A stretch of 23,634 bases of DNA from the NCBI GenBank assembly GCA_011763485.2, contig JAANSK020247054.1, positions 1 to 23,634 on the forward strand. The letters are read 5' to 3'. The DNA comes from Isoetes engelmannii (lineage: Eukaryota > Streptophyta > Lycopodiopsida > Isoetales > Isoetaceae). Below, one piece after another: positions 22,117 through 23,634 of this stretch. A model generated the notes under the pieces. That model was given only the letters and a program-made list of their open reading frames with translations. It was not told the DNA's origin and made no database searches. A program made the translations under genes and the position numbers. Numbering within the stretch: position 1 is the stretch's first letter; each line of letters starts with the position of its first letter.

Positions 22117-22359
22117 GGTAAATGAACTGGGACGCAAATTAAAACCTATATTGACAAATTGATCAACTTATTTTAAATCATCATAGTGGTATCAGAGTCA
22201 CAATGGCTACAAAGTTTAAATTTTATTTGCTAATAATGCTACTACTCATCTACAACTGCTGAGCAACTTTTGCAAGCCCATCTGTACCAACTAAGTCTAT
22301 AAGAACAGTTAAAGTTTAAGGAGTTATATATAGCAATATATCCTAGTATTTTGCTCAAT
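22117..22359 (+). mobile_element. 5' end relic of an LTR retrotransposon
   Basis: TGGTATCAGAGT at 22187-22198 matches the initiator-Met tRNA primer-binding site used by many plant Copia elements. It follows a possible LTR end ATCATCA (to 22183) after three bases. An ATG at 22203 begins MATKFKF, a Copia gag-like start, and the frame soon ends. The relic is cut by the inverted-repeat element at about 22360. It is broken and too short to classify firmly. Confidence 0.55.
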
Positions 22360-23316
22360 CCATGGATCGACCACTGTAACCAGTGTAGGTTACGTACGCG
22401 TACGGTACGAGTTAAGGTACTTACGTACCGTAACAGGACGTACTGTACGTACTTATACATTTTGTGCAAAAAAATGAAAAAAAAAAAATTTAGTCTGTTG
22501 TTTAACGTACGCCTACGGTACGTACTTTATATAGGTATAGTATGCGTATTTTATGGATATTTTTCAAAAAAATTAAAAACAATAATTTTTTTTTTTGGTT
22601 AAAGTACGTACCGTACATATTTTATGATAAAGTATGTACCGTACGAGTACTTTAAACAACTAACTTTTAACGTACTTTCGTACATTAAAACGGCCATCGT
22701 ACGTTACCCCGTACTGTACGTTGCATACATACCATACACGTACGGTACGGGAAGTACGTGACTACACTGACTGTAACATTGCAATGCTATGGCACCTAAC
22801 TTCCTAAAATGGAATTATATTCTGGCTACAAAGTGTACATGTACGGCAAAAATTTTGTCCATTAATTTTGAATGGATGTGTGATGAGTTGATACAGGTCT
22901 AGTAATGCCAAAATAAGTGTAAACTTGGTCATGAGTTCAAAACTTGCCAATATCTCTTATCGTTGAGGAGTTGGTTATACGATGATAATCCCCAATTGAT
23001 TACTAGGAGTATACAATGATGATTCCAATGTGGCGGGACAATGTCTCTTATCTTTTGGAGTTGGTTAATGATGATCCACGTTGGGAATCATCATCGTATG
23101 CACCTGGTAACCAACTTGCAACGATAAGAGACATAGGCAAGTTTTGAACACATGACCAAATGTACACCTATTTTGGCATTACTAGGCCTGTACCAACTCA
23201 CCATACATCAGTTGGGCAAAACTTCTGCCGTAAGCACATTTTGTAGGCAAGATTCAATCCCGCCTTTAGGAAGTTAGGCATCATAGCGCTGCAATATTAC
23301 AACAACCGATCTATGG
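22360..23316. mobile_element. inverted-repeat element, about 240-280 bp arms
   Basis: The left arm (22360-23033, excluding the nested MITE) is the reverse complement of the right arm (23076-23316). Shared blocks in order: CCAT(G/A)GATCG, TGTAA(C/T)ATTGCA, CCTAACTTCCTAAA, TAGTAATGCCAAAATA, TTCAAAACTTGCC, TCTCTTATCGTTG and AGTTGGTTA. Differences are mostly transitions. The left arm carries about 26 extra bases near 22980-23005. The 42-bp centre holds a third partial copy of TCTCTTATC...AGTTGGTTA. No coding capacity is seen. It resembles a foldback-type non-autonomous element; I found no clear target duplication. Confidence 0.85.
22381..22769. mobile_element. hAT-type MITE, 389 bp, nested in the inverted-repeat element
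   Basis: The element starts CAGTGTAGG and ends CTACACTG, so its tips are inverted repeats (CAGTGTAG), extended imperfectly by ACGTAC. ACTGTAAC flanks it directly at 22373-22380 and 22770-22777, a perfect 8-bp target duplication. CAGTG tips and 8-bp duplications are the mark of the hAT superfamily. It encodes nothing. Its interior contains 25 GTAC sites, many as CGTACGGTAC or GTACGTACC. Removal of the element and one duplication restores the match between the arms of the surrounding inverted repeat. Confidence 0.92.
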
Positions 23317-23437
23317 TCCCATTAATTTTTTAGTTCTTGTTTAAAGGCCATACTAGTTTTCGACTAGCTTTATCCAACTGCCTTGCAGCAGCCAAAGTGG
23401 AGGATACGTATAGGCTTTGAAGTTATGCCACGCTGGA

Positions 23438-23503
23438 GATCATCATCGTATACCCCTAGTAATCAGTTGGGGATCACCATCATATACCCCTAGTAACCAA
23501 TTC
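23438..23503. repeat. 34-bp direct repeat related to the inverted-repeat element
   Basis: GATCA(T/C)CATC(G/A)TATACCCCTA begins at 23438 and 23472. The same motif, inverted, occurs in the left arm near 22974-23025, and a variant in the right arm near 23087-23115. So part of the element's inner sequence is repeated outside its right end. Confidence 0.8.
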
Positions 23504-23510
23504 TCAAAGA

Positions 23511-23634
23511 CTAGTAACGGGTGCCCGGCGTTGCCGGGCATAAGTATGATTGTATTGTAGCTAACCATGAAGTCATAGATATACTTACAATACCTAGCTA
23601 TGTTTGAAAAGGAATGAAAAGGGAAATAAGAGAA
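23511..23634 (-). mobile_element. candidate Helitron 3' end, rest beyond the window
   Basis: Read on the minus strand, an 8-bp stem with a 3-nt loop (TGCCCGGC-AAC-GCCGGGCA, 23540-23522) is followed by seven bases (CCCGTTA), then CTAG at 23514-23511, then T. Helitron 3' ends have a GC-rich hairpin shortly before CTRR and insert between A and T. The body would lie to the right, of which only about 95 bases are visible, so no Rep/helicase or TC 5' end can be checked. Confidence 0.5.

Noticed and set aside
22351-22602. 83-codon plus-strand ORF
   Set aside because: It crosses the left end of the hAT MITE and is made of its GTAC-rich sequence.
1-23634. tRNA, rRNA or prokaryote-style operon signals
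   Set aside because: No cloverleaf, rRNA motif or ordered set of Shine-Dalgarno-led genes was seen.

Overview
This window reads as nuclear DNA of a land plant. It is AT-rich, its one recognisable intact host gene has many GT-AG introns and belongs to a plant enzyme family, and most of the rest is old plant-type mobile DNA (Copia, Gypsy, LINE, hAT MITE, probable Helitron). I cannot name the species or the clade.

The only host gene I can build end to end is on the minus strand, 14664 down to 8553. It has 12 exons that join in frame to 328 codons of a 2-oxoglutarate/Fe(II)-dependent dioxygenase of the plant DOXC type, with H212, D214, H270, R280 and S282 all present. The HxD iron motif sits in a 20-nt micro-exon. 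Two local tandem duplications touch the gene: one copies the end of exon 4 with its splice donor, the other copies the end of the last exon with a stop. A 74-codon upstream ORF precedes the start codon.

Layout. 1-540: short tandem and diverged repeats. 540-3820: no gene recognised, with one 51-bp tandem duplication near 2000. 3821-4174: one unrecognised open frame. 4190-8050: a broken LINE on the minus strand, split into two parts by about 2 kb of unrelated DNA (5110-7097) that holds three 260-bp tandem repeats and an unrecognised coding-like stretch. 8553-14664: the dioxygenase gene. 15143-18615: a broken, 5'-truncated Copia element on the minus strand whose 3' LTR lies roughly 480-620 bp upstream of the dioxygenase start codon, same direction. 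Two insertions with flanking direct repeats sit inside it (660 bp and 1626 bp). 18615-19262: a Gypsy RT/RNase H fragment fused to the Copia piece. 19263-22360: mostly unexplained, with an ATAAG microsatellite, a diverged LTR-like tandem repeat and two tRNA-Met-type primer-binding-site relics. 22360-23316: a large inverted-repeat element whose left arm was entered by a 389-bp hAT-type MITE with a perfect 8-bp target duplication and an extreme density of GTAC. 23511-end: a probable Helitron 3' terminus on the minus strand.

The genes do not form a pathway. The biological interest lies in the dioxygenase, its nearby LTR and duplications, and the layered transposon insertions. I found no RNA gene, no CRISPR array and no evidence for a new multi-gene system.
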